From Lysinibacillus timonensis (lineage in GTDB: Bacteria > Bacillota > Bacilli > Bacillales_A > Planococcaceae): a DNA stretch of 64,000 nt. The notes under the pieces were generated by a model. That model did not search any database. It was not told the origin of the DNA and saw only the letters and a program-made list of their open reading frames with translations. This document shows, piece after piece, positions 46,651-55,800 of this stretch. The stretch's first letter is position 1. Every line of letters starts with the position of its first letter. The position numbers and the translations under genes were made by a program. The stretch is taken from NCBI RefSeq assembly GCF_900291985.1, contig NZ_LT985980.1, positions 1,686,001-1,750,000 of the forward strand. Direction: 5' to 3'.

Positions 46651-47406
46651 TTAAGCTTGTAATTTTGCCTTCTCGATTTTCTTTAAACGAATTGCTTCAG
46701 ATACACGCTCATGAAGGTCTTCGGCAATTTCAACAGTAAACTGTTTACTTAAAACAACCTCTTTCAATTCCTTAACATTGTTACATTCCTGTTTCAGAAC
46801 AGTATATACGGAACCATATTGCATAGATTGATGTGTATCGCTTCCCCCAACAACCGGTTTATCCAACGATAACGCAAATTCATTTAAATCTCTTATATTT
46901 TCCTGGATCCCAAGCTTATGCAAGTCTTTCCCGTTTAAATCAAATGCATCGAGCTGACTTAACAAAGAGTGGTCCAAATCTTTTAATGGTGTACTTGGGC
47001 GAAATGGGTGTGCGCCAATTACAAGTAGTTCGTAACCTGAACGTAAATGTAACAATTCAGAAAAAGGGATGAAGTAACCCTCTTCTGTATAACAGTTAAG
47101 TTGTTCACGCATTGCCCTTATATCTTCTAAACTACCAATACATAAGATATGTCCTACCTCTTTAATATCCACTTCCATCCCTGGAAATACCTTTAAACCA
47201 AAAATATTATAATAACCATCCTCATAAGGAAAATGACTATCTAATGTATCATATACTTCGTGAAAATTTTTCGTATTAAAATGTTCTGTTAACGCAATTC
47301 CCTCAATCCCACATTCTATAGCTTTCTTTGCCATTCCTTCAAAGTAGGAAATCGAAAAATCACTCTTCTTAGAAAGTTTTGCATGTGTATGAAAATCGAA
47401 ATTCAT
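46651..47406 (-). CDS. PHP-domain phosphoesterase
   Basis: 251 residues with the PHP metal motifs DFHTHAKLS, ALTEHFNTKNFH, VIGAHPFRPSTPL and GGSDTHQS. Such enzymes remove phosphate from sugar or nucleotide phosphates using three metal ions. It is the last gene of the ECF transporter operon, 12 bp after the T-component, so it may act on the imported compound or a derivative. AAAGGAG precedes the ATG. Confidence 0.85.
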   Translation of the reverse strand: MNFDFHTHAKLSKKSDFSISYFEGMAKKAIECGIEGIALTEHFNTKNFHEVYDTLDSHFPYEDGYYNIFGLKVFPGMEVDIKEVGHILCIGSLEDIRAMREQLNCYTEEGYFIPFSELLHLRSGYELLVIGAHPFRPSTPLKDLDHSLLSQLDAFDLNGKDLHKLGIQENIRDLNEFALSLDKPVVGGSDTHQSMQYGSVYTVLKQECNNVKELKEVVLSKQFTVEIAEDLHERVSEAIRLKKIEKAKLQA

Positions 47407-47418
47407 ATTTGATCTCCT

Positions 47419-48237
47419 TTAAATAACGAAATGTAATAAATGTACAATTAATAAATATAAAAACGTAATAAAAATAAAACTGTAATCAACGTAAGTAACT
47501 TTTAAATAACTTGTCTTTAACTTCATCATACTTTTGTTGTTTGCACCATAACTGAAGCCTTTCGTTTCAAGCGCCTCTACTGTAGTTCTTGATCTTTTTG
47601 CAGAGTTTAATATGAGTGGGTAAAATGATTTAATAAATATTAATAAGAAATAAGTAATTTTTCGCCAATATAAGATACCATCCTTTTTCGGCGACAAGCC
47701 TCTCAATCTATAAGACAAAATAATTTGTTGGAATTCTTCTAATAAGGTTGGAAGTATTCGATAGCCATAAGCAACACTGAAAGAAAATTGAGGTGGAAAA
47801 CCTAATCTCAGAAGTGCATCACTAAATTTTTCAGGGTTCATGCTTGTAAAGACTGCCACACTTGCTAGAGACATCACACCTAACTTTATACTTAACCAGA
47901 AGATTGGTAGAACAGTCTCCATATTACCTCCGAAAAAAAGTGAGATAATGAAGAGAATAAACATTTCACCCAATAATCCTAACGCCAATACTACTAAAAT
48001 TAGAGGACTCACTTTTGCTTTAAACGTGAGAAAAACCATTAATAATAGATATCCAACTAATACGATATGACTATGAATAAACCATGGAATAATAGCAAAG
48101 TAGCAATACCAAATAAGTAGTATCCGAGGGTCCATCTTTGTAAGAATATTTTCTTCTATGCCATAAGCTGTTCTCACCAATTCACTTTTTATATATTCAA
48201 GTGAAAACTTCTCATTGAAAAATTTACCAAGCTCCAT
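47419..48237 (-). CDS. ECF transporter transmembrane T-component
   Basis: 272 residues, about five or six helices, with the CbiQ/EcfT coupling region: YGYRILPTLLEEFQQIILSY, RLRGLSPK (Ala-Arg-Gly-like motif) and the second SAKRSRTTVEALETKGF. It couples the ATPases to the substrate-specific S-component in energy-coupling factor importers. Overlaps the ATPase gene by 14 bp. AAGGAG before ATG. It is part of a dedicated (group I) system rather than the shared ecfA1A2T. Confidence 0.85.
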   Translation of the reverse strand: MELGKFFNEKFSLEYIKSELVRTAYGIEENILTKMDPRILLIWYCYFAIIPWFIHSHIVLVGYLLLMVFLTFKAKVSPLILVVLALGLLGEMFILFIISLFFGGNMETVLPIFWLSIKLGVMSLASVAVFTSMNPEKFSDALLRLGFPPQFSFSVAYGYRILPTLLEEFQQIILSYRLRGLSPKKDGILYWRKITYFLLIFIKSFYPLILNSAKRSRTTVEALETKGFSYGANNKSMMKLKTSYLKVTYVDYSFIFITFLYLLIVHLLHFVI

Positions 48238-49945
48238 ATAAAACTCCTTGCTCTTTTCCTTGTTTTATTACCTCTACAAATTCATCTACAGATGCACAGT
48301 AAGGAAATTCAAGTTCATTGCACAAAGTGATAATTTGCGGAGGGACAAGCCCAGCCTTTTCTAATATCTGTTGTTCCTTAAAAATTACTTCACTTACATC
48401 ATCAGCAATCAATTCACCTTCATGCATGACTAATATTCGATTGGACCACTCAGCAACGAGCTGCATATCATGTGTAGCAATAACAATGGTATCCACATGT
48501 TTTTTTAACCGATTCAGCATTGATACAACTTTTTTCTTTGTTGCAATATCTAAGTTTGCAGTCGGTTCGTCTAAAATAATAATAGATGGACTCATTGCAG
48601 CTCCTATCGCTAGCGAAACACGTCGTTGTTGTCCACCACTTAGCAGTCTTGCATCTTGATGTTGTAAATGGACTAGGTCAAAGTCCTTTAATAGTTGGTC
48701 TACTAATTCATTCATATTTTCCACGTTTCGTGCCTTTAAATAAAACTCAATTTCCTTCCTGACACTATCATCGATGAACATCTCTTCTGGATTTTGGAAT
48801 ACAAATGCTACGAAGTTAGACAATGATTCTGGTGTATACCGATTGTCAAAGGTATTTTCTAAAAAAGTCATTTCCCCTTTGTTTGGCTTTACAATCCCTG
48901 ATAAAGTTTTTAACAAGGATGACTTTCCAGCTCCATTATTACCTACAAGAGCAACTTGATCACCTTTGTAAAAACTTGTCGTTATGTTATTTAACGCAAC
49001 TTTTGACTGTTTTCTAAACGTATTATACTTTACCGTTACATTACTTAAATTTAGTACTGGACTCTTCTTATCTTGATTTGTCTTCGGTGCTTTATCAAAA
49101 TATGGAATGTCATTACGAAAGAATTCAACTGCTTCCTCCAGCGTAATTGGATAATGTTCATTACGGTTACCCAGTTGATGTGCAGCTACGGTTACCTGTG
49201 GCGGGAAGATTTGTCTCTCAACTAATTCATCAACACAACAAAGGGCTTCCCTCACATCTTTTTTCCAACGTACACTTCCTTGATCCATCAACACTACTTG
49301 CTTACAATAACTAGCTATGAATTCTGTATGGTGCTCAATTGTAATAATTGTCGTACTGTATTCTTCATTCAATTTTTTTAATACATTGTATATTCGGCTT
49401 GCATGTTTAGGGTCCAATTGTGCAATGGGTTCATCTACAATTAACATTTTGGGTTTCATCGCAATGGCACCAGCTAATGCTAATAAATGTTTCTGACCCC
49501 CGCTTAGTTGCCATACAAATTCGTTTTCAAGATGCGAAAGACCAGTAACTTCTAATGCCCATCGACCACGTTCTTTAAAGTCTTGCATCCCATAATTTAA
49601 TGGGACAAATGAAACATCATCTATAACCGTCGGACGTAATAGTTGATTTTCAAAATCTTGATACACATATCCAACTGACTTTGAAAGAGAAGCAACATCA
49701 TACTCTGTAGTAATAAGCCCATCTATTATTACTTGCCCCTCAAAGTCCCCTACATAAAAGTGAGGAATTAGTCCATTCATCGTTTTGCAAAGTGTCGATT
49801 TCCCAGAACCGTTTCCCCCTATAATCGCTAAAAATTCTCCTTCTTCTACAATTAAAGAGGCATTATTTAGAACTTTTATCTCATCTTTACCTGGATATTG
49901 AAATGACACATTTTTTATTTCTATTAACTTATTATGCAATATCAC
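48224..49945 (-). CDS. ECF transporter ATPase, two ABC domains in one chain
   Basis: 573 residues. First ABC domain: GGNGSGKST, LSGGQKHLLALAGAI, MLIVDEPIAQLDP; second: GNNGAGKSS, LSGGQQRRVSLAIGA, IIILDEPTANLD. The tandem arrangement is like YkoD. GTG start overlapping the S-component gene by 14 bp. It drives uptake of the unknown ligand by ATP hydrolysis. Confidence 0.9.
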   Translation of the reverse strand: MILHNKLIEIKNVSFQYPGKDEIKVLNNASLIVEEGEFLAIIGGNGSGKSTLCKTMNGLIPHFYVGDFEGQVIIDGLITTEYDVASLSKSVGYVYQDFENQLLRPTVIDDVSFVPLNYGMQDFKERGRWALEVTGLSHLENEFVWQLSGGQKHLLALAGAIAMKPKMLIVDEPIAQLDPKHASRIYNVLKKLNEEYSTTIITIEHHTEFIASYCKQVVLMDQGSVRWKKDVREALCCVDELVERQIFPPQVTVAAHQLGNRNEHYPITLEEAVEFFRNDIPYFDKAPKTNQDKKSPVLNLSNVTVKYNTFRKQSKVALNNITTSFYKGDQVALVGNNGAGKSSLLKTLSGIVKPNKGEMTFLENTFDNRYTPESLSNFVAFVFQNPEEMFIDDSVRKEIEFYLKARNVENMNELVDQLLKDFDLVHLQHQDARLLSGGQQRRVSLAIGAAMSPSIIILDEPTANLDIATKKKVVSMLNRLKKHVDTIVIATHDMQLVAEWSNRILVMHEGELIADDVSEVIFKEQQILEKAGLVPPQIITLCNELEFPYCASVDEFVEVIKQGKEQGVLYGAW

Positions 49946-50810
49946 TCAGATCCTCTTTCGTATTATTTGATTCTTTCCCTTTTTTCAATAAGAATAGGAT
50001 AATTGCTATTGAGCATAAGGCTGCAACTCCGATTACAATCCAAATCACTTGTTCCCCGTAAACATCCACAAAATCAGCTTCCCAAACACCGAATTCGAAT
50101 TCTGATTCTGATAAAACCTCTGCAAAGAAAGCAACGACAGCTAAAACCAAGCCTATAACAACAAGTTTTGGCGAAATTATTTTACCTAGAGAAATACTTA
50201 ATTTATTGTTACGTGGTTTCATACCTAATAGTGGTTCGATTTTTCCATACAGACGTGGTACTAAATAAAGGGTTGGTAGTAAAACAAATAATGTACCAGT
50301 AAAGATTAAGTCCGTTAAAAATTCAACGCCTTCAACTACAAAAATACTCTCTATTAACCCAGGAACTGCTTCGAACTCTTCTACACCAATGACTACTTTT
50401 AAAATATCCACAATTGTTGCTATTACAAGAAAAATACCGTAGCCAAGAATAGCACCTATTGCTACTTGCGCTTTCTTAAGTGGATTACGAACTAAAATAC
50501 CACCCATAAACATACCAAGAGAGAAAAGAATGAACTTCTCAACTTCACCAATCCCTCCAAATTGACCTAACATTAACTCACCAAAAATTAATTCACCTAC
50601 TGAAGCCCCAATTGCAGCGTATAACGGATGAAATAACATACATAGCGTAAGAGGGATAAAAGCAAAGGCATCAATCTTCAATTCAATTGGTCCTACTTGA
50701 ACAGATGGGACAAGTTCAGTAAACATATTACTCAAACCATAAAGACACATAGACAAAATAAAGATCATCATTTTTTGAGATTGTGTTAGTTCATAAGACT
50801 TGGTTAACAT
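49932..50810 (-). CDS. Probable ECF transporter substrate-binding S-component
   Basis: 292 residues, about eight hydrophobic segments, starting LTKSYELTQSQKMMIFILSM. The position before a double ATPase and T-component, and motifs such as AFIPLTLCMLFHPLYAAIGA SVGELIFG, fit an S-component, which selects the ligand. An acidic external stretch (SESEFEFGVWEADFVDVYGE) near the C-terminus is unusual. The ligand cannot be predicted. TAAGGAGG before the ATG. Confidence 0.75.
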   Translation of the reverse strand: MLTKSYELTQSQKMMIFILSMCLYGLSNMFTELVPSVQVGPIELKIDAFAFIPLTLCMLFHPLYAAIGASVGELIFGELMLGQFGGIGEVEKFILFSLGMFMGGILVRNPLKKAQVAIGAILGYGIFLVIATIVDILKVVIGVEEFEAVPGLIESIFVVEGVEFLTDLIFTGTLFVLLPTLYLVPRLYGKIEPLLGMKPRNNKLSISLGKIISPKLVVIGLVLAVVAFFAEVLSESEFEFGVWEADFVDVYGEQVIWIVIGVAALCSIAIILFLLKKGKESNNTKEDLSDIA

Positions 50811-50907
50811 CGTTTTTTCCTCCTTAGTTTTAATTCAATTTTTATAGTAAGACTTAATTGTTAATTAAATATTAAGGGGAAATATTGTAATTGTAAGTTT
50901 TTTTAAA

Positions 50908-50935
50908 TTTCATTAAATATGAAAAATTTTTTTCA
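50908..50935. promoter_or_regulatory. Candidate RpiR operator
   Basis: TTTCATTAAATATGAAA (50908-50924) and the overlapping TGAAAAATTTTTTTCA (50920-50935) are palindromes with the TTTCA/TGAAA arms common to RpiR/MurR operators. They lie between the divergent ECF operon and the rpiR-like gene. Confidence 0.45.
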
Positions 50936-50971
50936 CTTTATGGTAAATTAGTTACCAGGAGGCGATACGGC

Positions 50972-51811
50972 GTGAACATAAAGTGGAATCTATCAAAACT
51001 AACTCCTAGTCAAAAAAGAATTGCAGATTTTATTGAAAAAACTGGGGAGCACATTTTATATTACTCTGAAACAGAGCTTGCTGAGGCATTGCATGTAAGC
51101 AATGCAACTATATCTAGATTTTGGAAACAAATTGGGTATGAAAATTTCAAATCGTTTAAAGCAGAGTTAAAAGAAAAGGAACAGATTTCACCAAAACGCA
51201 AATTAGAAAATTCACTCTCTAAAATACAAAGTCAACAACTTGAAGTTTATGAACATTTATTAAAAATGACGACAGACCAACTTGTAAATACTTTACATGC
51301 TTTAGATCAGGAGAAGTTTAATGAAGTTGTAGCACTAATGTCTAATTGCAGAAAATTGTATATCCATGGACCTAGCTCATCTGAAGGTATAGCACTATTA
51401 ATGAAGCACCGGTTGGCTCGTTTTGGATTAGAGGTTGAAATTTTGCCAAAGACTGGTCATGAACTATTCGAATATTTAATGCACTTTCAAAAGGAAGACG
51501 TTGTATTTTTATTCGGCTTTGTAACGATGAACCGCGAGGCTAGTGTGCTATTAGATTACGCTAAAAAAGTAAATTGTAAAACCATTATTATAACAGATTG
51601 CCTAATTTCTGATTATCAAGAGCTAGGAGATTATATTTTCTATACAAATCGTGGTGAACTCTGGGAATTTCATTCAATGATTGCACCAACATTTCTAGTT
51701 GAGAACTTTATTCTTGGTATTGGACAGTATTTAGAAAAACAATCTCTTGAAAACTTAGAGACATTAAGCGAACTCCGAAAACTATACAAGGATCGTTTAC
51801 CAAGAGAGTAG
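50972..51811 (+). CDS. RpiR/MurR-family transcriptional regulator
   Basis: 279 residues, GTG start after AGGAGG. N-terminal RpiR helix-turn-helix (TPSQKRIADFIEKTGEHILY; TELAEALHVSNATISRFWKQ) and a C-terminal SIS sugar-phosphate domain (RKLYIHGPSSSEGIALLMKH; VVFLFGFVTMNREASVLLDY). It is divergent from the ECF transporter/PHP operon and likely controls it. The SIS domain suggests that a sugar phosphate or similar ligand is the signal. Confidence 0.88.
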   Translation: MNIKWNLSKLTPSQKRIADFIEKTGEHILYYSETELAEALHVSNATISRFWKQIGYENFKSFKAELKEKEQISPKRKLENSLSKIQSQQLEVYEHLLKMTTDQLVNTLHALDQEKFNEVVALMSNCRKLYIHGPSSSEGIALLMKHRLARFGLEVEILPKTGHELFEYLMHFQKEDVVFLFGFVTMNREASVLLDYAKKVNCKTIIITDCLISDYQELGDYIFYTNRGELWEFHSMIAPTFLVENFILGIGQYLEKQSLENLETLSELRKLYKDRLPRE

Positions 51812-52010
51812 TATTATTTCCAAAAATATGTTTGAATGATTTTTGGCTTTTTACTCCAGGTCTATAACAGTAAATATCTGCACCTACTACATTTAGTAGA
51901 GAACCTTATAAAAATAATCTATCAACTTTCCCTGACCCGCTACTATTACACATGAGACAAGTATGCTATATTTTTACTTGATTGAATATTCATTAAATGG
52001 GGGTTTGATT

Positions 52011-53060
52011 TTGAATATATATAATATTGCTGTTATTCCTGGAGATGGTATTGGGAAAGAAGTTGTACCTGCAGCCATAGAGGTATTAGACAAAATTTCA
52101 GAGCTTGATGGAGGCTTCCAATTTAAATGGACGTATTTCCCTTGGGGTTGTGATTACTATTTAGAGCATGGTGTCATGATGCCTGAAGACGGGATAGAAA
52201 CGTTAAAACAATACGATCAAATCTTTTTAGGTGCCGTTGGTATGCCTGAACTAGTACCAGACCATATTTCACTGTGGGGTTTATTAATAAAAATCCGTCG
52301 AGAAATGAAGCAAACTATTAATGTACGTCCTGCTAAACTTCTTACGGGACTTAATTCACCACTTAGAAATCCACAAGATTTTGATATTACCGTTGTACGT
52401 GAAAATTCAGAAGGTGAATATTCAGATAGCGGTGGCCGTATACATAGTGGTGCGGATGAAATTGCTATTCAAAATGCAGTATTCACTAGAAAAGGAACGG
52501 AAAGAGTCATTCGTTACGCTTTCGAATTAGCGAAAAGTTCAAATGGACATGTTACTAGTGCAACAAAATCGAATGGGTTAACCTATTCAATGCCATTTTG
52601 GGATGAAGTCTTTGACTATGTCAAACAAGACTACCCTGATATTCAAACAGCATCGAACCATATAGACGCACTAGCAGCCTTTATGGTCATGAAACCACAA
52701 ACATTAGATATAATTGTAGCTTCCAACTTATTTGGAGATATATTGACAGATTTAGGAGGCGCCATTATGGGTAGTATTGGTATTGCTCCTGCAGCCAATT
52801 TGAATATTGAGCGAGAATATCCTTCTATGTTTGAACCTGTTCATGGTTCTGCTCCTGATATTGCCGGTAAAGGAATTGCTAACCCAATTGGTCAAATTTG
52901 GACTGGTAAAATGATGCTTGATTTCTTAGGTCACCAAAGTGCTGGAACACGTGTTTTAAGTGCAATTGAAAAAACACTCGCATCTGGCATTAAAACTGGG
53001 GACATAGGCGGAACATCTACTCTTGCTGAAGTAAAAGAAAGTATTATCAGATTCTTATAA
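52011..53060 (+). CDS. Tartrate/D-malate dehydrogenase family protein
   Basis: 349 residues from a TTG at 52011 (NIYNIAVIPGDGIGKEVVPA), seven bases after GGGGG; the frame from 51963 reads through that site. Isocitrate/isopropylmalate dehydrogenase family, tartrate/D-malate branch: PDHISLWGLLIKIRR, VRENSEGEYSDSGGR and FEPVHGSAPDIAGKG, with metal-binding Asp in NLFGDILTDLGGA. Oxidative decarboxylation with NAD and Mn. It follows the RpiR gene by 200 bp; whether it shares control is unclear. Confidence 0.85.
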   Translation: MNIYNIAVIPGDGIGKEVVPAAIEVLDKISELDGGFQFKWTYFPWGCDYYLEHGVMMPEDGIETLKQYDQIFLGAVGMPELVPDHISLWGLLIKIRREMKQTINVRPAKLLTGLNSPLRNPQDFDITVVRENSEGEYSDSGGRIHSGADEIAIQNAVFTRKGTERVIRYAFELAKSSNGHVTSATKSNGLTYSMPFWDEVFDYVKQDYPDIQTASNHIDALAAFMVMKPQTLDIIVASNLFGDILTDLGGAIMGSIGIAPAANLNIEREYPSMFEPVHGSAPDIAGKGIANPIGQIWTGKMMLDFLGHQSAGTRVLSAIEKTLASGIKTGDIGGTSTLAEVKESIIRFL

Positions 53061-53110
53061 AACTTTAGTAGAGGATGAGACAAAACAAATCTCAAATTAT
53101 TAAAATCAGA

Positions 53111-53136
53111 ACCACCAGTTTAACTGGTGGTTTTCT
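53111..53136 (+). terminator. Terminator after the dehydrogenase gene
   Basis: ACCACCAG and CTGGTGGT pair around a five-base loop, followed by TTTC. Confidence 0.8.
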
Positions 53137-53262
53137 CTATGCGTGAAGCTAGGTTACTTGCCTAATTTCTAAAGACATTCTGAAAATTCCACCAACCGCA
53201 CTCCGTTTCTTCACTTTGCCACAGAAGCTTTTGCCCCGCCTTATATTATTTTTATTAAAAAT

Positions 53263-53446
53263 AGGCGGAGAAACTCCTTCTAATGAACATAATGGGGCAA
53301 AATAATAAGTAATAAGCGGAGAAATTCCGATTAACTGTACAAATTTAGGCAAAATTCAAGGAGTTTGATAGAATAACCGAAAAAACTTCCTTTATTTTCG
53401 AGGAAAAATTGAGATTTTTTGATATAAGCGGAATATTTCCGGTTAA
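53263..53446. repeat. Second array of four palindromic GCGGAAATTTCCGC-type units
   Basis: Units begin near 53263, 53313, 53374 and 53425 (steps 50, 61, 51): TAGGCGGAGAAACTCC, TAAGCGGAGAAATTCCG, ATAACCGAAAAAACTTCC and ATAAGCGGAATATTTCCGG. The spacing matches the array at 26683-26868. The stretch 53061-53592 contains no supported gene. Confidence 0.8.
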
Positions 53447-53485
53447 ATCGTTCTCGCATACATGCATAGTAAAATAACTATTAAA

Positions 53486-53513
53486 AAAATGGGGGATTTC
53501 TTACCCCCATTTA
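53486..53513 (-). terminator. Terminator of the metal-transport operon
   Basis: AAATGGGGG and CCCCCATTT pair; on the minus strand a T-tract follows. It lies about 80 bp after the regulator's stop. Confidence 0.85.
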
Positions 53514-53592
53514 CTGTTTTACACCTTTAAAGGGCGCTTCTTCAAATCATTATTTAAGAATTATTAGTTTTGTCCCGGTAGGCCTCTTTTAA

Positions 53593-53958
53593 TTAGCTAT
53601 TATTCAATACAAATTCTTTTATTTTATTTTTCAACCTAGCACTCATACAAAATTCAATATTTTTCAGTTCATTTTGAATTTGATTGTCTTCAATCCCCAT
53701 TAAACGTAATAATCTCACTAAATACTCATGTTGCTCCTGCAATTGTTTTCCAATTTCCAATCCTTTTTCAGTTAACGTAATAATTCCGTACCTTTGAAAT
53801 GTAATGTATTCTTCTTCGCTTAATTTTTTAGCCATTTTCGATACAGATGGTGCCGATACTTGTAATGATTTTGCTAATTGAGATACACGAGTATACCCTT
53901 CTTCATTTAAGTTTGTATAAATCTCCCACAGGTATTTATCTTTACTAGAAGATATCAT
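53593..53958 (-). CDS. MntR/DtxR-family regulator with altered metal site
   Basis: 121 residues, short compared with B. subtilis MntR (142). The winged helix is clear (GYTRVSQLAKSLQVSAPSVS KMAKKL, EYITFQRYGIITLTEKG), and the dimerisation region aligns without gaps. Against the MntR ligands as I recall them (Asp8, Glu11, His77, Glu99, Glu102, His103), this protein has Lys8, Trp11, His, Lys99, Glu102 and Phe103, so four of the six are changed. It is the last gene of the mnt-type operon, 43 bp after the second permease. It may respond to a different signal or work without metal. Confidence 0.82.
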   Translation of the reverse strand: MISSSKDKYLWEIYTNLNEEGYTRVSQLAKSLQVSAPSVSKMAKKLSEEEYITFQRYGIITLTEKGLEIGKQLQEQHEYLVRLLRLMGIEDNQIQNELKNIEFCMSARLKNKIKEFVLNNS

Positions 53959-54001
53959 TATCTCTTGGTCACCCCCAAATTCGCCGTATAAATGACAAAT
54001 T

Positions 54002-54880
54002 TCATGATAACTTAACCGACTTCGGCTTAACCCATCTTGAAATCAATCCATGGCGCGGTGAAATAATAAAACTAATGAAAAATATTACACCCGTTGCAAA
54101 TGCCATTGAGCCTGAAATAGAAGTATCAACCCATAAAGCAAAGTAATAGCCTACGATGCTCGATAAAATACCAAATGCCGCACTTAGTACAAGCATCATA
54201 TGGAGTTTATCTGTCCATAGATATGCTGATGCTGCCGGTGCGATTAGCATGGCTACTACCATAATCGCTCCAACTGCGTCGAACGCCGCTACCGTTGTAA
54301 CAGATACCAGTGTCATAAACAGATAATGCATCGCGAGTACTGGAATTCCAATGCTTGCTGCTAGAGCAGGATCAAAAGTAGTCAGTTTCCATTCTTTATA
54401 AAAAAGCCCTATTACGATTAGGATTACAATTAAAATGCTAATTAGTAATAATGTCGCCTGAGGGATTTCACCTAATACAGGGACTGAAATTGTCTCCCAT
54501 GGAATAAAAGAAATCTCCCCCATTAAAGCATGTTGAACATCTAGATGAGCATTTCCGACTTTCGTAGCAATTAATATAACACCTAATGCAAATAATATCG
54601 TGAACACTACCCCTATGGATGCATCCTGTTGTACTCCTTTAGAATGCAACCATTGAACTAAAAAGGTCGTTAAGATTCCTATTATGGTTGCACCTATCAA
54701 CATGTGTATCCCGCTTAAACTATTTGTAAGTAAATAAGCAATCACTATTCCTAAAAGAACTGTATGACTGATTGCATCTGCCATCATTGCCATTCTTCTT
54801 AAAATGAGGAATACCCCTACGATGCCACAGGAAATTCCCACAAGTGAAGCTGTTAGTAAAATCCACGCTGCGTATGTCAA
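54002..54880 (-). CDS. mntD: Metal ABC transporter permease
   Basis: 292 residues, eight or nine helices, ZnuB/MntC family (LRRMAMMADAISHTVLLGIV; VGAIMVVAMLIAPAASAYLW). Second of two permeases in the operon, 2 bp after the first, as MntC/MntD in B. subtilis. Forms the membrane channel for Mn(II) or Zn(II). The exact metal is inferred from the MntR-like boxes upstream. Confidence 0.85.
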   Translation of the reverse strand: MTYAAWILLTASLVGISCGIVGVFLILRRMAMMADAISHTVLLGIVIAYLLTNSLSGIHMLIGATIIGILTTFLVQWLHSKGVQQDASIGVVFTILFALGVILIATKVGNAHLDVQHALMGEISFIPWETISVPVLGEIPQATLLLISILIVILIVIGLFYKEWKLTTFDPALAASIGIPVLAMHYLFMTLVSVTTVAAFDAVGAIMVVAMLIAPAASAYLWTDKLHMMLVLSAAFGILSSIVGYYFALWVDTSISGSMAFATGVIFFISFIISPRHGLISRWVKPKSVKLS

Positions 54881-54882
54881 CG

Positions 54883-55800
54883 TTATTCTCCCTCCTTAAC
54901 AACAGAGGAAATAACCATCGTCGATTTTATTTCGTTCTTTTGATTTTTTAAAATCATATATTCAACGACCAACCCTTTCTTAGTACCAAAAAATAAAGAT
55001 ACTAAAAAAATGGCACCCGACGTTATTACGATGAATGGTCCTGTTGGCCATCCTGTACCTAGCGTGCTAATTGTCGTTCCTACCGCACCAGCTACCCCCC
55101 CAAATATACCACTTAGCCACACCATAATCTTAAAAGAATTCGTCCAATAGCGTGCACTAACAGGAGGGATGATAAGAAGTGCTGACATTAGGATTACACC
55201 AACTGCTTGAATACCAACGACAATCGTTACAACCAACATAAGCACATATAATATATTCATACTTCTAATCGACAGTTTTAGTCCTTTTGCAAAATTAGGA
55301 TCGAATAAGAAGAGCTTCCACTCTTTAAATGCAAGAATGACAATAGAAGAAACAATAAACGTTAATATCGAAATTAACGTGACGTCTGAGCTAACCATTG
55401 ATGCTGCCTGACCAAAAATAAAATTATCCAGACCAGCCTGATTGCCACTACTATGTTGATTAATAATTGTTAAAAGAACTATACCTGCCCCAAAAAATAC
55501 TGCTAATATCATTCCCATGGCCGTATCTTCTTTAATTCTAGTTGTTGACCTAATCCCCATGATTAAAAAGGCACCAAGAAGGGCACTAATACTAGCCCCA
55601 ATTATTAAGACAAATAAGTCTTTTACATTGAAAAGTAAAAATGCAATAGCAACCCCTGGTAACGCTGCATGTGATAGGGCATCGCTCATTAAGCTTTGTT
55701 TCTTCCAGTAAACTAAACAACCAACTAACCCTGATGCAATTCCAAGCAATAATGTACTCATTAAAACCCATTGATAGTTACTAGATAGTAGAATTGACAA
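54883..55800 (-). CDS. mntC: Metal ABC transporter permease
   Basis: 305 residues with the same fold as the neighbouring permease (KKQSLMSDALSHAALPGVAI; VGVILMSALLIIPPVSARYW). It carries an extra soluble C-terminal tail of about 25 residues (FGTKKGLVVEYMILKNQKNE) that extends to its stop. Overlaps the ATPase gene by 20 bp. It pairs with the downstream permease to form a heterodimeric channel. Confidence 0.85.
   Translation of the reverse strand: MSILLSSNYQWVLMSTLLLGIASGLVGCLVYWKKQSLMSDALSHAALPGVAIAFLLFNVKDLFVLIIGASISALLGAFLIMGIRSTTRIKEDTAMGMILAVFFGAGIVLLTIINQHSSGNQAGLDNFIFGQAASMVSSDVTLISILTFIVSSIVILAFKEWKLFLFDPNFAKGLKLSIRSMNILYVLMLVVTIVVGIQAVGVILMSALLIIPPVSARYWTNSFKIMVWLSGIFGGVAGAVGTTISTLGTGWPTGPFIVITSGAIFLVSLFFGTKKGLVVEYMILKNQKNEIKSTMVISSVVKEGE

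Noticed and set aside
53149..53352. 67-residue open frame in the second palindrome array
   Set aside because: It is a by-product of the repeat sequence; its codons follow the palindromes.
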